Part shown: piece by piece, positions 37,401 to 50,328 of the stretch
Layout of the letters: each line of letters opens with the position of its first letter
How positions within the stretch are numbered: position 1 is the stretch's first letter
DNA from: Xestospongia bergquistia
Lineage: Eukaryota; Porifera; Demospongiae; Haplosclerida; Petrosiidae
Direction of reading: 5' to 3'
DNA: 64,000 bases
Assembly: GCA_963965975.1 (NCBI GenBank)
Contig: OZ014418.1
Coordinates: 7,481,275-7,545,274, forward strand
The notes under the pieces: model-generated
Database searches by the model: none
What the model saw: the letters and a program-made list of their open reading frames with translations, nothing else
What the model was told of the DNA's origin: nothing
Position numbers and translations under genes: made by a program

Positions 37401-39881
37401 GAAAGTATTGCTAAACTATGGGGACATTCAGGTAACAATCATGTGATAGTCGTGTGATTATTTACTGTTGTCATGTGACCTGTAGAAGTTGTCACAGCCC
37501 TTCAATTCAGTAGTGATTGTAGATACTTGTATACTGCCTCAGGAGACAGGTAAGTTCTGTAATATAATTTCATAATTAATGGGTGTGGTTTTCATTAGTT
37601 GTATTTTTGTATGGAAATTGGCAAATGAATTGACACAGGTATTTTTTTTAAAAATAAATGTGTTACCATGACAACACTATAGAACATGAGAGCTCGTCTA
37701 TTGGAGATAGGTCGACCTCCTTGTCCTGTCTCTCCACCTCAACTTCCATTGGTATCGCCTGAAGATATAAGGTGGTGTCCATTTTAGTGTTGTCATATGT
37801 CCATTTTATTATCATGTATCTATAGTAGGAGAGAAACATATAATGTTACTGATGATTCAACTGATTGTAACGATGATCCAGGTTAGAATTATTGACCTTT
37901 GACCTTTCTGATTTATATATGAACAACAATTAAAAGGATTCCGATTCTCTGTAACAAAGTTACCAGTGTGGGCTCAGAAACAAATCTACTCTCGACCAAG
38001 TGTAGCTGCTAATGTTGGTATCACAATACAAGAGAATGTTGTCCCTATTAAAACAAATAGTACTACTGATATATGTTGTGGAAAGTGGGCTGAAGTAAGC
38101 ACTTTATATAAAGATACCTGCTATTCTATTGTATATAGAGAGTTGTTAATGAAATTATGGTGGATGAGAGAGTAGCCTCACCTGGGACAGGTATGATGTC
38201 ATTATTGCATCATTTAAATGATGTCATCGTAAAGGTTCTGAAAGTTCTGAGGCTGAGATAGAAGAGTTGACTTTGGAATTGAACAAAATATTATCATGTA
38301 ATAATCAGGTGATTGTCACATGACTGAGTATGGTTACATTATAATTATAGGGTACATCCATTGATGATATGAGAAATAATGAAGAGGTGTGGTCACATTT
38401 TGTAACGTCATGTTTTATGTGTGTGTGTGTGTAGGTGATGGAAGTGGAGAATGAGGAAACAGTAGAAGAGGAAGTGGTATATCCATGTGGTAGAGACAGT
38501 GTAGATCCTAGGTATGATAAAAACAACCACACCCCTTTAATTACTTTTCTACAGTATGTTTACTGTCACTACTCCAGAGAGGAAAGTATCAATTGAAAAT
38601 ATAGCACAAGTGAGTTGAGATCAATTAAACCACACCCCTCCACTCCACCCCTTAAAGAGTACAACTGACGAAGATGAGGAGAGTGGAGATAGTGCCTGCT
38701 CAACACCTGATGTCCCACGCAATGATCTCAGTGATATCATTGATGAAACTGTATTTCTAAGGACAAATTTTGAAAGTCTCACAACAGAGAAAGCAGATAC
38801 AATATTTACTCCACCTACAGATTTAGAATCTAGACTATCTCCTGAGAGACCAAGTATTTCCACTCTTTATTTCAGCAGAAGTTGTGCTACAGGGTAGGGC
38901 TGGACTATAAATCTCATTAATCAACTATGCTCCTCCCCTTTATTAGAGGTCACAAGGTCAGACCTTTAGCAGTAGGGACTTCACCCCCAGTTCCGATAAA
39001 GTTTGAAACACCAGAAATGATTGAACAAGAATCTAAGGATACATTATCTAATGAAGTTGTTTCAAAAGAAGTGTCTTCAGAATCTGTCATTGAGGAAGTC
39101 ACTGATGAACCTGTAGATTTGGCTGCAATGTCATGTGATAATCATTTGACTGAGTCTAACAAATCTGTCAGTAGACCCCGTCCGCGTCCAATTATGGTAC
39201 ATTTATGTTCTGAGTATTTATTGTTATGATAACAATCTCCAGGAAACCAAACCTGTACGGTCAAAAATCACTGAAGAGGAAATTAGTAAAGCCAGAAAAA
39301 GGCTAGAACAGGTACTAGTTGCTAGGCAACTTGTTGCTAAGCAAATGCATTCCTTAATGACCTCTTTGTTTACATAGTTGGGTTATTCTGTTTCCTCCAA
39401 ACATCAATGCCAGACTAAAACAGATGAGGTCACAAAGGATGATGTCATGTCTATAGACTGTGAGAAGATACCAGAAAACATAGATATTGACATAGAACAG
39501 GAAATTCAGACTTTGTCTAGTCAAATATCATCTTTGATCTCACAACTATCAGCTATTGTACATAAAGTAATGGGAAAATATTGTTTAATATATCAGTTTT
39601 ATCTCTTATTTTAGGTAACTGCCTCAGATGACCAGGAACAAACTCATATTAACGATCTCATTAAACAAACTATTGCCTCATTAACTGCACAAATAAAAAC
39701 TCTACAAGACTCCGCCCATAATTCTTCTGAAACCATGTCTTTATCCACTACATCTACTACATCTGATCAATCTTCTGTCACCATGGCAACCCAGTCTCTT
39801 GATCCCTCAGTTTTATCCTTATTGGAACATTATTCTGATAAACTAGTAGATATTGTTAAAGATAAACTGTTAAAATCTTAA
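34459..39881 (+). CDS. MAPKBP1: WD-repeat scaffold MAPKBP1/WDR62
   Basis: Animal JNK/NF-kB-pathway and centrosomal scaffold with two WD40 propellers. The N-terminus MSKKPSGLAKKRKQNQKKED precedes RVLGLTCINGNSLSV. Diagnostic blocks shared with MAPKBP1/WDR62 are SPNLRYLISVGYQHDQNIHI, SYFVTAGNRRVRYWYF, GRSAILGEHQNNCF, SGLLCQFNESRELDKL, ATGSRDRLIHIFDVSSNYNH, TIDDHSASITAVNF, SCGADKSLMFHS and RTHHIAEKASMYDM. The conserved post-propeller motif KLPVWAQKQIY is at about 37960. The C-terminal third is acidic, low-complexity and helical (KITEEEISKARKRLEQLGYS; SSQISSLISQL), probably for dimerisation as in the vertebrate proteins. About 28 exons. Vertebrates have two paralogues; this looks like the single pre-duplication gene. 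The stop is 202 bp from the TET stop. Confidence 0.94.
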
Positions 39882-40083
39882 GGTATGCAACATTAACTTC
39901 ATTTAAAAAAGTCATTCAATTTGAATTGTATAAAAATAATGAAATGATACTATTAACAATAATAATAATAATTAAATAATCTAGTAAAGCTACATAACAT
40001 AACACACACACACAAATTTCAAACTACTCTCTCTCAAAAATAATTTAAAGCAATTATCAATAACTATTTATACACAACACCTT

Positions 40084-43000
40084 TTAATGATCTTGCGTGT
40101 AACTGCCTGAAAACATATTCTGTGGTTTTGATGAGCTATAGGATAGTGTGGTGGTAGACTGTGTTTGACAGATGTCCATAGGACAAGGATAATATACAGG
40201 TTGTAGAGTAGGAACATCACGATTTATTCTCTTTAATGGCAACTCTAAATAATAAGGATGATCTATTTCTGATAATGTTGTGACATTGGGGACTGTCCCT
40301 TTAATAACTTCGTCTGATAACTCTCTAATATCGTCGTCATCATCATCACTGCTATCATCATCACTGTCTGATACAAAGGAGTAGAAAATACTCTCGGGGT
40401 CAGTTTCTACATGTTCTTGGATGTCTTCAGATAATCCTGGTCTGTATGTGGGTGGTATACGTACAGGACAGAGAGGTCGAGTTAGTACATGACCCATGTC
40501 AACAGTGCTATGATAATATAAATTATTATAATCAGCTTCTAATAACTTCCTTTGTAGTTGTTCCTCTTGGCGTTGCTTCTGTTTCTCAGCTTCTTCATAG
40601 TAACCGTGGTAACGAAGACGTAAATGTTTATGTTGATAAAAAACCATGCTAATTCTAGTGGGTAGCATTCTGTTAGGATTTTTGATAGCTGTTGTAGCGT
40701 GAAGTTCCTTTTTAGCACACTCTATTAGTATGGACCCATGTCCTAATGCTAAAGCCACGCCCCCTGGTGTCGCATATATGCGTTCACTTTTCTTTACATA
40801 TAGTGGAGGAGGTTGGAGCGATTTCTCTGCACTAGTTTCAATATCAGATGTTACAGCAGGATCAGGTGATGATGGGTTTGTAGATGATCTGGTACTAGTC
40901 TCCATTGGTAATCCTAGAGGACTACCTGGAGTTAAAATGTGATCAAAAGGATGGCTTAATGATGTCTGTAATTCAGGGGTATCTAATGTGGGTGTATGAG
41001 CAGATGGAGGACGCATATAAGGAGGAGGAGGTGTGGCTCTACCAAATGGTTTGGGGTGGAATCCATTCATTATGTGATGTGGGTGATGATGATAACCATT
41101 AATTTGAGGAGGATATGACTCAGTTGGTGTAGGAGTGGGTGTTAATGGTACCTCTCTCTTGATCATTAGAGGTTCCCCTTTAATTGGATGACTAAATGAT
41201 CTCTGTAAAGATGAAGGTGGTAGACGAGGATAAGACAATGTTGTTGGTGGACCAGGAGAGTCAGTGATGACATAACAATCACTATCTGAGTCTGTTGAGC
41301 TGTCATGACTCAACAATTGATGAGGTGGTAGTGCATTGGGTGGAGTTATACTCCCATTCAAGTGAAATCCATTTAATATGTTATTATGGTTATGACTTCC
41401 AAACGTGACACCATTGGATGGTTTACTAGTTATACCATTGGTTGGCTTGGAATGAAATGTTATTGATGATGAGTAAAATGATCCGGTTGGTTCTTGAGGT
41501 TTTGTTGTTGTTGTTGATGTATGTGAACTAGTACTTATAAGGGACTCTACAGAAAAAGAAGTGTTTTCTGATTTCATTGGAGTTGTAGATAATGGTGTAC
41601 CAGCATCAAAATCTAAAGGTTCTTTCTTCACATCAGCTACTGGTGTTGATGTTGTCATTGTAACAGGCAAACTATTAACAGGTGGAGTCTCTGTTACTGG
41701 TTGTGTTGCTGTCATACTAGGAGGTGTATCTAACTGAGAATTACTCCTCTCAACAAAAGAGGGTGGTGCTTGTTGTGGTGGTTCTATTTGAACAGGTCGT
41801 ACTTCTATACCAGGCGTACTTGCAGTAGGAGGATCTTTAAGATGATATAAAGGTAGACAATGTATTTGTTCCCCAGGATCCTTGTTAAATTCTTCATTAA
41901 AGATACCTTCTTTTAATATAGTTACGACCTGATAGTATTACAGAGAATAATATTGAATTATTTCCTTATACTTACAATAGTTGCTCCACCATCAGCCATA
42001 TTGTGTTTATCATAGTGACTGTGAGCACAAAAATCCATACAGCATGTCATACCAGAAAAAGGCTGTTCTTCCCCAGTACCAATGCGACACTCAGCACCAG
42101 CTGCTTGTGTTGATACCTATACAGACAATGCACGTCAAACAGGTTTAAAAATTGGTACAACTAGTTGATATACCTGATTTGAATAAGCTTTAGGAGTTAG
42201 CTGTTTAAACATAGGTGCTAAAAATGTGGCTAGAGTATTAATATCACTTTCAAGTTCTTCTTCCTACAGAGACATTTTAAATTAATAAATGTACACTGTT
42301 TGGTATTGTACCTTTTCTTGGACTGATAGTCTAAATTTGCGAGGAGTTTTACTTCTTGCAAACTTACAGCCATTGTAATAAACACTCCAGGAACAACCAA
42401 AAGAATACGAGGCACCATTACTTCCTGATCCACGATATCCTTGACATGAACAGGACTTACTACAATATAATATGTCATGATGAAGTTGCTTCAACTTAAC
42501 TGACAACTGACCTATCATTATATTCACATTTTCTCACAGTTGGAATACCATATTGTGGCAGTGTATCAATTAATTTTTTATATAAATATTCTGCTCTTGT
42601 ATCTTCTATAGCATCCCAGTAGACAATACTAACAACTGTGTATTGTTCATTGCAAGTATGACCACGATGATGTCTGTAAAGAACAAGAAACTGTTCTTCT
42701 TTGGAACCTCGTCTAATAACCTGAAAAATAGATCATATTAATTATTGTAATAGACATTCTATCAAGGATGCTAGCTAACATGATGCATCTGTTGCTGTCA
42801 TGTTAGATTAATGGTCACACACAATGTGAAAACACAATGTAGACAAACTTAGAAACATAATTGAAATACTGATCTGTATGTAAAGGAAAAGCTTTTACTC
42901 TCTACATGGCAGTTGCTCTGAAGGAATTACCACTACTATGCAAAGAATGAAGGATTGTATTACAACTGCACCCTTACACAGGACACACCAACTTTAAATA

Positions 43001-46000
43001 TTTAAATTCTAACATATCTGCTGTATATTCATGCAGTACTAATCAACTTATACAAGAACATACCCATTCAGCAGTTGGACAACCTTCTGATGTTTTAGCT
43101 TCAATACCAGAGTATACAATCTAAAGAGAGAGAAAGAAAGATAGTATGTTGGTACAACATGTTTTTCTAAAAAATTCCCTGGTGATTACCCAGCAGTGCC
43201 TTAGTGTACATAGACAAATTCCATTCAAGGTCATCTTCACAATATAAATAGTATAAATTAGTTAGTGTAAAGTGGCTAGACCCTGCCCTGACCAGCCCAC
43301 ACCCCTCCTTGTCAAATGTCTCAGAAAATAGAACATGGATTAACTAGTTATATATCCTAGTCAAAAATATAAACTTTCTCTTTCAGTTCTATGGGCATTA
43401 CATCATAAAGTTCCTATTTAGTCCAGACCTCAAACCACAAGTTCATGTATACCGGATGTCTGTGCAATTGATAGTCCTCTGTCCACAACACTAACCACAT
43501 CAAAGTAATGACTATATATTAACCACAAACAATATTAACGACTAGCATACTAAGATTTGTATAAAGAGGAAAGCCAGCCTGCAATCCATAGTGGACTAAA
43601 CCCCTTACTTTGGAAGCCATATCTACACATAACAAATACTTGATGTACATGAGGCAAAGACCACAATATATATACTGTCATGTCGATGGAACAATATCTG
43701 ACTGATATAATGTTTGCAGACATCAGTAATTTATTAGAGATCAGCTGGTACATAGTTATCATACCAAAGCTGTGATGACCTAATATAGATACTAATGGAC
43801 ACGTGTGTGTGTGACAATACCACGTGGGATACTTATTATGATTACCTCTAACATTCGAATTTCATTTCCAGTGACTTTAAGTCTAAAAATAAAATAACAA
43901 CAACTGATGATGATGTTGTAAAGAATTGACTGACCGTTCTTCTAGTTTTTGACGTAAGTCTTCAGGGGACGCTCCAGCACCAAGATGAGTATAATAATGA
44001 CCTTCATCTAATCCTAATATGTAGAGAATAATTGTCTTATTATTAATGTATAGTCTACTGGACTAAATAGCTCAACAGATGATGTGTCTCTACAGATATT
44101 CACTATGACAATTTGTATGAAAACATATACAGCTATTCCCAACATTACCACTAATATTATAACAAAGTTTAGTTGATACCAAATGCAAACTTGTTTGTTT
44201 ATAAAAGGGCATAATGAAATTGTTTCTATGACTATGTCAGGTGACTTTAAACTGGCGGGAAATTTAAGGCTAACAACGATACCATGTGGGATGATACACT
44301 CTCATAACTTGAGAGTGTAATCTCCTACACTAAGTGGTATGTGATGAATTATACACATCAGAAAGAATGTTACATTTCTAATAAAAAGTTCATAAGGATT
44401 AGAATGTGGGAGATCTAAAATACAATCACTTTGTACTAGTAATTTTGTTCTTTGTAAGTTATATATGTAAGGATGTCACCCACACACCTGGACAACCACA
44501 TGGTGGAGGCTCTTTGGTGGATGCTTTTGAAACACCAGTGGTTTTCTTTCTTTTCTTCACAGGAGGAGAAAACTACAGTAAAATAACAGTTAGAATGTCA
44601 ATATTTAAGTCTATTTGTGTATTGTTTGTGACTGTACACACTTTATAAAAACTAACAGTCTTGGTTATTTTAAACTCATAAATGAACATTATCTTAGATC
44701 TTATTGCTTAGGCCATATTTGTGCCAACAAAGCCATAGAAATGCAGTAGATGACAAGAAATGATGAAAGTTTGAAGTACATAAGTACAATCACTTTGATA
44801 TCACAGGAGGAGTATATAGGTTAATTTATACAATGTCAGATAACATACTCTTTCATGAAATGAGAGCTCTTCTGATCTGATTCTATCCAGGGTATTATGG
44901 AATGAATATTGTCCATTTTGAGAGCCTATCTCTGAGATGGAAGTGAGGGTTTCATGTGTTGGAGTAATGCTACCATTGAGATGTCCTCCATTCAGTGTGG
45001 CTGAGCTCTGTAAAGAGAGAAGACCACAAGTAGGAGCATACCACAGTTGTAAATATCATTACCAAGGTAACCTATGACCTAACCAGGCGGGGCTAAGTTG
45101 GGAGGTACTCACAGCTCTAAAGGTATTAATTCATAATCAGCTGATTTAAGCTACTTTACACATCCTGGTCCAAGATTTAGTGTTAAATGTTTTGACATCA
45201 TCAGCAAATAAGAACTGAAATACTTTATCTCTCCCAAATTGTACAATCTATGTTTTTAAATGCTCTACCATTCTACTGGGAATTCATATTGGTAAAAGAG
45301 AGATATAAGAAAAGGCAAAATGATAAATGTTGACAAATGGGACTTTTCTAGGAAATTCAAAAAGCACAAACAGTGGACAACAACAACACACACAATACTG
45401 TAATAAGGAAACACGTAAAATAAAGTGTTATTACATTAAGGTTAGTGTGAACGCTACTCTATAATTAATCGTATAGAGCAGTATGTGTATACAATGATGT
45501 CATAGAATCTATTGTCTCCTCACCCACACAATCTCTACGTTAATTTAAATATATTATAACTGGGATTCGATACCAGAGGGGCTCTCCCTTTTGGCCAATG
45601 TAGAAAGGATTTGGGAGTGGTATTTAGAAAGGTTTGTAGCTGAAGGACATGACAGTATGTTTATTGATGTAGAGTTATTTAAGTGTCCCAATTCTTTGGG
45701 GAACAATCCACTTATAATACAATAGACAGTGGTTACAACACTAACACTACTTACTAGAGCTGAAGGCCTTTGTAGAAGGAATTCGCATCGCCTTTGCTTG
45801 CAGACGGTGTTAGTTGAGTTAGGATTTGTACAGACAACACATCGGCCACAGTTCTCAGTTCTTCGACAACCCATACAGACACCACAGCGCTTTCTTCTAG
45901 TTCTTTTGACTGAAGTTTTGACTGGCGATGTTGCTGATGATGTTGTTGGCGTTGTTAGTGGTGGAAGGCTTGGAGAAGTTGGTGTATCTGCTGAATGGAA

Positions 46001-46183
46001 AGGTGAGACAACACTAGGAGATCTGAGAGGAGAACAAGGTGTTGGTAGTTGATGATGGAGATGAAAAGGACCTCCGATACCGGCAGGAGACTGCCAAGGA
46101 GCCATGGGCAGATACCTCGGTGGAGGTTGTACTAAATACGCCATACGGCGATCATCAGAAGTAAGAATTGTAGACTTTATCAA
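40084..46183 (-). CDS. TET: TET 5-methylcytosine dioxygenase with CXXC finger
   Basis: Fe(II)/2-oxoglutarate enzyme oxidising 5-methylcytosine in DNA. The first exon (46183 to about 45760) has a Pro/Ser-rich N-terminus and a CXXC zinc finger ([20 protein letters not shown], then CKQRRCEFL). The Cys-rich and catalytic core follows: [74 protein letters not shown]. Iron ligands His and Asp are in [11 protein letters not shown] (about 42.03 kb; most animal TETs have HRD). A roughly 440-residue low-complexity Pro/Ser/Thr/His insert then separates the second half, [20 protein letters not shown] with LHATT (third iron ligand) and [12 protein letters not shown] (2-oxoglutarate Arg). Known catalytic ligands are all present. 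The last exon, 41938-40084, holds the insert and the C-terminus. The first ATG is the one opening the CXXC frame; an extra 5' exon is possible. Confidence 0.95.
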
Positions 46184-46548
46184 GTGTCTGGAACAGTGCT
46201 AGCTGTAGAATAGGTCTCTTTTCATCCATCAACAAGAATAAGAATAGTATTTCAGTAAAACAATGCTTTCAAAAGTAAATAGTAGTCTTGATCTTCGAAG
46301 AAAACTTGTTTGACTCTAGTACAATAACTGCATCATTAGATCACAGGTTATTAGTACGTAGCAATAGCGACAAATTAGAACTTTTGCCAGACAAAATGTC
46401 CTAAAGCTAAAGTTGCTGTCAGAACTATAAAAGAACGCTAATGAATATCGTAAAATAAATACGAGGGAGGTCTCTTCCGTGAAATCGATCGGCGGCGCTA
46501 GCAAAATGAACTGCGCATGCGCAACTTGCAATGTTATTTCCTTGAACA
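46184..46548. promoter_or_regulatory. Divergent promoter region, TET / SMG6
   Basis: 365 bp between divergent start codons. AT-rich on the TET side, GC-richer near SMG6 (GAAATCGATCGGCGGCGCTAG). No TATA box is obvious. It contains the NRF-1 palindrome listed separately. Confidence 0.45.
46512..46523. promoter_or_regulatory. NRF-1-type palindrome TGCGCATGCGCA
   Basis: A perfect match to the NRF-1 consensus YGCGCAYGCGCR, on both strands, 25 bp upstream of the SMG6 start codon. NRF-1 sites are common in CpG-type promoters of animal housekeeping genes and are methylation-sensitive. In this AT-rich window a 12-bp GC palindrome is unlikely by chance. Confidence 0.7.
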
Positions 46549-49500
46549 ATGGCATCAGATGAAGAGTCCAGTGTTCCTCTATTCAGAGTGAGTTATGAAC
46601 AATTAGTAGAAAGAAGTAAGAAATTTTTAGACTCCTCGAGTCATGACACTCAACAAAAGATGCTGGTTAATAATAGCAAGCAAGACACATTGGAATCAAG
46701 GGATGAAAGCCAAGGACATCATGGGATGGTACATAAAGATATAACACAAGAACAAAGACAGAAAGATGCTCGTCATCATGAATTGAGGACTCACAGTCGG
46801 GGGCGTGGTCATCTATTAAAACCTAAAGAATCTGAAGATAACAATTGGGACATCTTGTGGACAGAGTGGAGAGATATTGAAAAAAAACTTGAGAAGTCGT
46901 GTAGTATTTGGAAAGGTGCCAGTGACATGTTAGAAGAGATTATTGACACTTGGTTAGTCCACTATATTATGTTAAAGAATTGTATTAGAAAAATAATAGA
47001 ATTAAATAGTTAATGATTATTTAATTATTATAGTAGGCGGATGGAGAAAGTGGCTTATCACATGGTTAAAGTTCAGTTTGATACATCATGTAAAAATGAC
47101 ATTGTTTCCAAAATATGGCGATCATGTCATTATCGGATCATTGAGAAAATACGCAAGTTTTACAGACAAGAACGTACCCCTGTAATAAAATCAGGTGATT
47201 ATTAATTAAAAAGATAAACACAGATGTTCTCCTCCACAGCATTAGAAGCAGATTTAAGTTCTTTTCTGAATGACTGTATTCAGTTTTATACAAGTCTTGA
47301 AACACTTTGTCAACAACAAGGTCACTTTGAGTTGAGCAATCTATTTCATGGAGAACAACAGTACTCATCAAGGACTCACTTACATCAAGTTAAATATCTC
47401 TGTTAAATATATTTAACATTGTAAATAATTTAGGTAAAAGTGGGTGTGTACTTAATTCATCATTGTTACATTGTTCTCGGAGATCTGACCCGATATCTTG
47501 AGGAACTCCAGCAGACACCTGATTGGTCTAATCCAAGACAGTAAGTGTCATTGTTCTCTCTAGTTATTAATCAGTTATTAATAGTTATTATGTGAAAGCT
47601 CAACTCCTGGTTCCTAAAGATGGGAAACCCTATAATCAATTAGCTGTAATTGCAATTAATGCAGTACGTATGGTTTTCCACTAAAATAATATCATCTCTC
47701 TTTTAGCATCGACGACTTGATGCTGTTTATTTTTATGTTCGTAGTTATTGGACAAAAAACTCATTTCTTTCAGCATATGATAGTTTAATAGGTTTATTTG
47801 ATGAAACAACTAGAAAAGTGAGGACACCCCTATAATTAAGAGTGTTATCATTTTATTAGGCACAAGAAGATGAGAAAAAATCAGTGACGTATACAAAGTC
47901 CTCAAAAAGGACTACCGAACAATATAGGTCAGAGGTGTGGTATATGCCGGGTCATGAAGCCACACCCATAACAGATGATAAGCAAGATTTGTATCAGTTG
48001 CAACTGCCAGAGGTATCATGTGATTATCACATGATGTCATGTGATTTCATTATATAATATAGTTATCTCGGAAATTCACTAACTCGTTTCTTATTGTACA
48101 TGGTAAACTGTTCACTAAAATTGGGTAAGTTTTCATGCCCCTTGTAATTATATTATTAATTATGTATTAGTATTGGTCAATTTCCTACTGCTCTGACTGA
48201 TTTATTAACAATATTGGATGTCTATCTTGAAGTCAATACACATCATGATAGTTCTAAATTCCTTAAAATGACAGCCATCTCTATCTCAACTATTCATCAT
48301 ATTATAGAAAATACTGGTATATTACTTTTGCTTATTGTTGTTGCCATAGTAACGTGTGTATTTCAGATGATGTTTACAGTCAAAGTGTTAATTTAAGCCT
48401 CGCTCTATCTGCTAGTCTGAATTTCTTAACTAATCTCTTAAAATTTTGTCACAAAGCACTTCAGATTCAAGAACGTTGTGATGACATCAATGACTCCTTA
48501 AAAATTACTCTAAGCAAGTTATCTTTAGTATTGCCATCATTGAGAGTGTGGATTATGTGGCTATCCACCCACACAATGTTATTTGAATCTCTGAAGTCAC
48601 GTAATGTCATTGACTTAGAGTAAGCCCTTAATAATTGACTATTAATTAGTTTATTATTAATTATTTAGCCTTTGGAAATTTTTATCAGAACTAAGTGAAG
48701 TTGTTAATATTAGTCAACAAATATTACCTCTTAAGTTACCTATTCCAGGTACATGGATCACATGACATTACATAATAGTCACATGACCTTATAGCATCTG
48801 CTACATTGAGCTGTTCCAAATACTGGGAGGATAAAATGTTAGCTGGTTTTTCCTGTCTAACTAGTTTGACAAATATGACATTTGAAGAAACATTACCAAT
48901 TCCTGATCTTAATATATTAAATGAAGATGTAAGTTATTGGTTACTCATTCGTCCATTTTACCTAGGCATCTGTCCATTTAGCAACTCTATTACCAGACGT
49001 TATCACGCTGTTCACTCCTTCATTATACTATGATATCAGTGTTAACTGATATTAATAATATATTACCTAATATACTACAATATGATAACACTAGTAATCT
49101 ATTTAATGTTCAAGCATTGCCACAAAAGCAAGTTGAAGTAACCATTGTTATTGATGAACCAGATGAAGATGTTACAGTTAAAAATGAGGATGCCCCTAGT
49201 GTTAATGATATTATTCAATCACCAGAGATACAGCAATTAAAAGTAACACAAACTGTTTTGATAATATAATGTTTACTATAATTATTTATAGATGGAGAAA
49301 GAGAGGTTATCACAACAATTAGAACATCAGCAGAAACACGAAAAAACATCACAAGTATTATATATATATATATTGTGTGTATAATGTATTGATAATGTGT
49401 TGTATAGACACTGTTAGATGAAGTTAAAAAGACAAAGATGGAAGTGGTCGTTAAACCTCGGTATCTTGTGCCAGATACTAACTGTTTTGTGGATTATTTG

Positions 49501-50261
49501 AAATATTTGAGACAGTTATTTGAAAGCGGACATTTTGTGATAGCTGTCTCTTTAACTGGTCAGTATGTAATTAATTGTATTACTTAATATTATGACTGTC
49601 TAGTTATTGGAGAATTGGAAGGGTTAAGTAAAGGTACATTGGAGGATAAAACTAGTCAAACAGGTTCTGTAGACCAGTTAGCCCTGTAAGAAGACCAGGT
49701 TTATTGTTGAAACTATTGTTAATAATTTCTAGTGAGGCTGTTGAATATATTAAAGAAAAAATGACAACTAGTAGTCCTCATTTAAAAGCCCTTACTTCTC
49801 AAGGTAGCTTATTATCATCTTTACTATTGAGCTCTGAGGAAATAGCTGACAGAGTAAGTTACTATTAATTACTACTAATAAAATACTATACAGTAACTCA
49901 TAGAAAATAACCTCCTAGTAATCTTCATGTATATTACACTAGCCAATGTTTTACCTAACACTGCCAATATATTTAAAATAAATGCACTTATATAATAAAT
50001 GTACATGTAAAATACATGTACAAAAATATATACAAATATCTTGGTCTCTATTCCTTATAGTCTACAAATGATGACATCATTTTAGAATCCTGTGTCAAAT
50101 TACACGAACGTATTGACTCTGCCCATTTAGTTCAAGAAGGGGGTGGAGTTTCTGAAATGCATAGTGTTGTACTTTTAACTGATGATCGCAATTTAAGAGT
50201 CAAGTCACATGCTTGTCACATGCCGGTACGAAGTGTTCAAAAATTTCTTGAAATGTTATAA
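46549..50261 (+). CDS. SMG6: SMG6 endonuclease of nonsense-mediated decay
   Basis: EST1A/SMG6 cleaves mRNAs near premature stops. After a charged, low-complexity N-terminus comes the EST1 14-3-3-like and helical region: NWDILWTEWRDIEKKLEKSC, KIWRSCHYRIIEKIRKFYRQ, VYLIHHCYIVLGDLTRYLEE, YNQLAVIAINAHRRLDAVYF and YVRSYWTKNSFLSAYDSLIG. The C-terminal PIN domain is active-type: FLVPDTN-like YLVPDTNCFVDYL (first Asp), VIGELEGLSKG, STNDDIILESC and VVLLTDDRNLRVK, which keep the acidic residues lost in SMG5. It ends RSVQKFLEML. It is shorter than vertebrate SMG6 at the N-terminus, and the exon-junction-binding motifs there are not recognisable. About 18 exons; a longer intron at 49.86-50.06 kb. Confidence 0.94.
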
Positions 50262-50328
50262 ATATTAATTATTAACCCATTAATTTTCTGATTATAACAA
50301 TGTCACACTTAAGTTTGAAATAAAACTA

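Noticed and set aside
45729-46052. Plus-strand ORF opposite the CXXC exon
   Set aside because: Shadow of the conserved CXXC-encoding exon on the minus strand. Similar shadows opposite WASH1, TET and SCYL1 were also dropped.
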